In this document: positions 6,182 to 8,592 of the stretch, in pieces
How the letters are laid out: every line of letters begins with the position of its first letter
Numbering within the stretch: position 1 is the first letter of the stretch
Source of the DNA: JAYZVT01 sp050248375
GTDB lineage: Bacteria > Pseudomonadota > Alphaproteobacteria > Rhizobiales > Methyloligellaceae
Direction: 5' to 3'
Assembly: GCA_050248375.1 (NCBI GenBank)
Contig: JBFWSL010000173.1
Location: forward strand, 1 to 8,592
Length of the DNA: 8,592 nucleotides
Made by a program: the position numbers and the translations under genes
The notes under the pieces: model-generated
The model's database searches: none
Told to the model about the DNA's origin: nothing
The model's input: only the letters and a program-made list of their open reading frames with translations

Positions 6182-6210
6182 ACCATAGATTTGGCCCCCC
6201 ACCCTGTCAA
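6182..6210 (-). promoter_or_regulatory. Sigma70-type promoter of the atpIBEF'F operon
   Basis: On the - strand a perfect -35 box TTGACA (6210-6205) is followed by a 17-nt spacer and TATGGT (6187-6182), 4 of 6 matches to the -10 consensus. The predicted start is at about 6174-6175, leaving a leader of about 55 nt before the atpI ATG. It is the only match of this quality I see between smc and atpI. A dyad flanks the -35 box (6193-6199 and 6215-6221). Confidence 0.75.
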
Positions 6211-6237
6211 GAATGGGGGCCCGGTATCTAACACCTT

Positions 6238-6274
6238 GAAATCAAAATCAACTCGGCCCTGCGGCGATTGGACC
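6238..6274 (-). terminator. Weak terminator-like structure downstream of smc
   Basis: On the - strand, GGTCC (6274-6270) can pair with GGGCC (6259-6255), one pair being G-U, around a 10-nt loop. A T-rich stretch, TTGATTTTGATTT, follows. The stem is short and the T tract is interrupted and begins 3 nt after the stem, so termination would be partial at best. No better terminator is visible after the smc stop, so read-through into atp is possible. Confidence 0.25.
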
Positions 6275-6305
6275 TACCGGCTTTTTCCGGGGCCCCTCGG
6301 AGAGC

Positions 6306-8592
6306 CTAGCCCGCCTCGCGGAATCGCTCCGCGGTTTCCAGGTCCACCGAGACGAGCTGGCTGACGCCGCGCTCGCTCATGGTCACGCCGAAAAGCCGGC
6401 TCATCCGGGCCATGGTCATGGGGTGATGGGTGATGATCAGGAAGCGGGTGTCCGTCGTCCGGGTCATCTCGTCCATCATGCGGCAGAAGCGGTCCACGTT
6501 GGTGTCGTCCAGCGGCGCATCCACCTCGTCCAGAACGCAGATCGGCGAGGGATTGGTGAGGAACACCGCGAAGATCAGGGCCATGGCCGTCAGCGCCATT
6601 TCGCCGCCCGACAGCAGGCTCAGCACCTGGGGCTTCTTGCCCGGCGGCTTGGCCAGGATCTCAAGGCCCGATTCCAGCGGGTCGTCGGCCTCGATCAGTT
6701 GCAGCTCGGCCTCGCCGCCGCCGAACAGCGTCTTGAAAAGACTCTGGAAATGGCCGTTCACCTCGTCGAAGGCCTCGAGCAGCCGCTTGCGGCCTTCGCG
6801 GTTCAGGTTGGCGATGCCCTGGCGCAGCTTGGCGATGGCCTCCACCAGGTCGTTGATCTCCGTCTCCATGCTTTCGAGCTGGGCGGCGACCTCGGCGGCT
6901 TCCTCGTCGGCGCGCAGGTTCACCGCGCCGAGCTTCTCCCGGTCCGAGCGCAGCGCGGAGACGCGGGTCTCCACCGTCTCCAGCGCCGGCAGGCTGGAGC
7001 CCGGCTCGTAGCCGGCCAGCGCCAGGCACCCGTCCGGCTCGCAGTCGAGCTGGTCGCGGATGGTCCGGGCCTGCTCCGAACGGCGGTCGCGGGCGGATTC
7101 CAGCCGGGCCTCGTCGCGGGCCCGCGTCTCGCGCGCCTCGGTCAACTGGCCCTGCACCTCGCGCAGCCTGGCATCGCATTGGCGCAGGGTGTTCTGCGCT
7201 TCCGCCAGCCGGTCCGCGGCGGCGGCGCGCTCGGTTTCCGCCTTCGACAGTTCGTCCAGCAGCCTGCTGCGGCGCTCGGCGATCTGGCCGGGCAGGGCGG
7301 AGGCGGTCTCCAGTTCCTCGCGCGTAGCCGTCAGCCGCTCCTCCAGCGTGGCGATCTGGGTGTCGCTGCCGCCATGGCGCTGCTCCCAGCGTTTCCGGTC
7401 CTGGGCGATGGCGCTCATCCGCTCCCGCCGCTGGCGCGCCTCGCGCTCCACGCCGTCCAGCGCCGCGCGGGCCTCGGTGAAGGCGAGGCGGCGTTCGTTG
7501 ACGGTCTGCCGCTGTGCCTCGAGCCTCTGCTCCAGGCCGTCGAGCGGCGCGAGGCCGCCCTGCGTTTCGCGGGCCTCGGCCAGCAGGCCCTCGACTTCCC
7601 CCAGCCCTTCGGCGACGCGGCGGCGGGCTTCCGCCAGCGCGCCGCGTTCCTTGCTGGTCTCCTGCGCGGCCCGTTCGGCGGCGGCCAGCGCCTCGCGCGC
7701 GGCGTCCAGCGCCGACTGGGCCTGGCGCGCCATGGCCCGCGACCCGTTCAGCCGCTGCTCGGCCTCCTGGGTGCGCGAGCGCGCCTCGGCCAGTTCGGCC
7801 TCGGCCTTGCTGGCGCTTTCCCGCGCCTCCGCCGCCTCGCGGCGCAGGCCTTCCAGCCGGTTCTTCTCCGCGAGCCGCTTGGCGGATGCCGTCGGCGCCT
7901 CGGCGGCGGCCGTGTAGCCGTCCCAGCGCCACAGGTCGCCCTCGCGCGACACCAGCCGCTGGCCCGTCTTCAGTTGCCCCTGCAACGCGGCGCCATGGGC
8001 CCGGTCGACGATGCCGACCTGGGCGAGGCCGCGTGTCAGCGCCTCGGGCGCGCGGACATGGTTCGCCAGCGGCTCCACCCCGTCCGGCAGGGAGGGATCT
8101 CCGGGGCCGCCGGTCAGGTTGCGCCAGTGCGCCGGCGCGCTCTCGTCCGCGGAAGCGTCGAGATCGTCGCCGAGCGCCGCGCCGAGCGCCAGTTCGTAGC
8201 CCGCGCGCGCTTCCACGTCGTCCACCACGGGGCGCCAGCGGCTATCGTCCGGCGCCAGCAGCTTGATCAGCGTCTGGGTCTCGGTCTCCAGCTCCTGCGC
8301 GTGCAGCGACGCGCGCCGGGAGGTCTCCGTCCTGCCGTCGAGATCGGCGCGGGCGGCTGCCAGCGCCTGCTCGGCTTCCTCCGTGTCCGCCTCGGCCTGG
8401 CTGAACCCGGCCGCGGCCGTCTTCACGGCGGCGCCAAGCGCCTCGACGTCGCCGCCGCCGTCGGGGGCGGCGTCGAGCGCGGCGAGCCGCGTGCTGATGT
8501 CGTCGTCCTGCGCGGCGAGCCTGGCGAGGCGGGCTTCCTCCGCCGCGATGGTCTGCTCGATCTGCCGCCGCCGCGCGCGCGCGTCCGCCAGT
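6306..8592 (-). CDS. smc: Chromosome segregation protein Smc, C-terminal part (cut by the window edge)
   Basis: The reading frame is open from 8592 to the TAG at 6306, giving about 761 residues of a protein that is normally about 1150. Smc is an ATP-driven DNA loop-extruding condensin subunit that works as a dimer with ScpA and ScpB. Visible parts in order are the end of the first coiled coil (8592 to about 8235); the hinge (about 8231-7887, with GYELALGAAL and GVEPLANHVRAPEAL); the second coiled coil (to about 6790, Ala/Arg/Glu-rich); and the C-terminal ATPase head. The head has the ABC signature LSGGE (6614-6600), Walker B and D-loop CVLDEVDAPLDD (6539-6504), and the switch histidine in IITHHPM (6437-6417). 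All catalytic motifs on this side are intact. The N-terminal Walker A lies outside the window. There is no frameshift. A GTG at 8426 is an internal valine, not a start. Confidence 0.96.
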   Translation of the reverse strand, partial: LADARARRRQIEQTIAAEEARLARLAAQDDDISTRLAALDAAPDGGGDVEALGAAVKTAAAGFSQAEADTEEAEQALAAARADLDGRTETSRRASLHAQELETETQTLIKLLAPDDSRWRPVVDDVEARAGYELALGAALGDDLDASADESAPAHWRNLTGGPGDPSLPDGVEPLANHVRAPEALTRGLAQVGIVDRAHGAALQGQLKTGQRLVSREGDLWRWDGYTAAAEAPTASAKRLAEKNRLEGLRREAAEARESASKAEAELAEARSRTQEAEQRLNGSRAMARQAQSALDAAREALAAAERAAQETSKERGALAEARRRVAEGLGEVEGLLAEARETQGGLAPLDGLEQRLEAQRQTVNERRLAFTEARAALDGVEREARQRRERMSAIAQDRKRWEQRHGGSDTQIATLEERLTATREELETASALPGQIAERRSRLLDELSKAETERAAAADRLAEAQNTLRQCDARLREVQGQLTEARETRARDEARLESARDRRSEQARTIRDQLDCEPDGCLALAGYEPGSSLPALETVETRVSALRSDREKLGAVNLRADEEAAEVAAQLESMETEINDLVEAIAKLRQGIANLNREGRKRLLEAFDEVNGHFQSLFKTLFGGGEAELQLIEADDPLESGLEILAKPPGKKPQVLSLLSGGEMALTAMALIFAVFLTNPSPICVLDEVDAPLDDTNVDRFCRMMDEMTRTTDTRFLIITHHPMTMARMSRLFGVTMSERGVSQLVSVDLETAERFREAG

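Noticed and set aside
6222..6252. UP element upstream of the atp promoter
   Set aside because: The AT-rich stretch lies too far upstream. The bases directly next to the -35 box are GC-rich.
6661..7932. 423-residue - strand ORF in another frame of smc
   Set aside because: Composition is almost entirely Arg/Gly/Ala. The smc frame contains the intact ATPase motifs and runs without interruption.
49..8592. A new defence, mobile or otherwise undescribed multi-gene system
   Set aside because: Every protein-coding gene belongs to a well-known housekeeping family with intact key residues. No transposase, integrase, tRNA, attachment site or compositional break is visible.

Overview
The window looks like ordinary core chromosome of a GC-rich alphaproteobacterium. 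Three things point there. The glycine decarboxylase P-protein is split into gcvPA and gcvPB. The F0 ATP synthase genes are ordered I-a-c-b'-b with no F1 genes attached and with two different b-type subunits. The Smc resembles alphaproteobacterial Smc proteins. The split P-protein argues against Rhizobiaceae and fits Rhodospirillales-like or Caulobacter-like lineages, but that placement is inference.

Layout. On the + strand, 49-3337 is the end of a glycine cleavage operon: gcvH, gcvPA and gcvPB, with stop and start codons overlapping at both junctions. Positions 3338-3674 are a gene-free convergent intergenic region filled with a three-copy array of nested GC-rich palindromes. On the - strand, 3675-6120 is the F0 operon, read right to left as atpI, atpB (a), atpE (c), atpF' (b'), atpF (b). 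Positions 6121-6305 hold a clear sigma70-type promoter for that operon (TTGACA, 17-nt spacer, TATGGT), and the predicted mRNA start lies at the foot of a stem-loop. On the - strand, 6306-8592 is the C-terminal two thirds of smc, cut by the window edge.

How the genes work together. GcvPA and GcvPB form the PLP-dependent decarboxylase that loads the aminomethyl group of glycine onto the lipoyl arm of GcvH; the T and L proteins that complete the cycle are not in the window. AtpB and the AtpE ring form the proton path, b and b' form the peripheral stalk, and AtpI helps assemble the ring. Smc is a separate chromosome-condensation protein.

I found no undescribed multi-gene system. The points most worth checking are non-coding: the palindromic repeat array between the convergent operons, including one chimeric copy and a terminator-like hairpin with a U-rich tail; the dyad around the -35 box and the 5' stem-loop of the atp transcript; the hairpin between atpE and atpF'; and the choice of atpB start codon.
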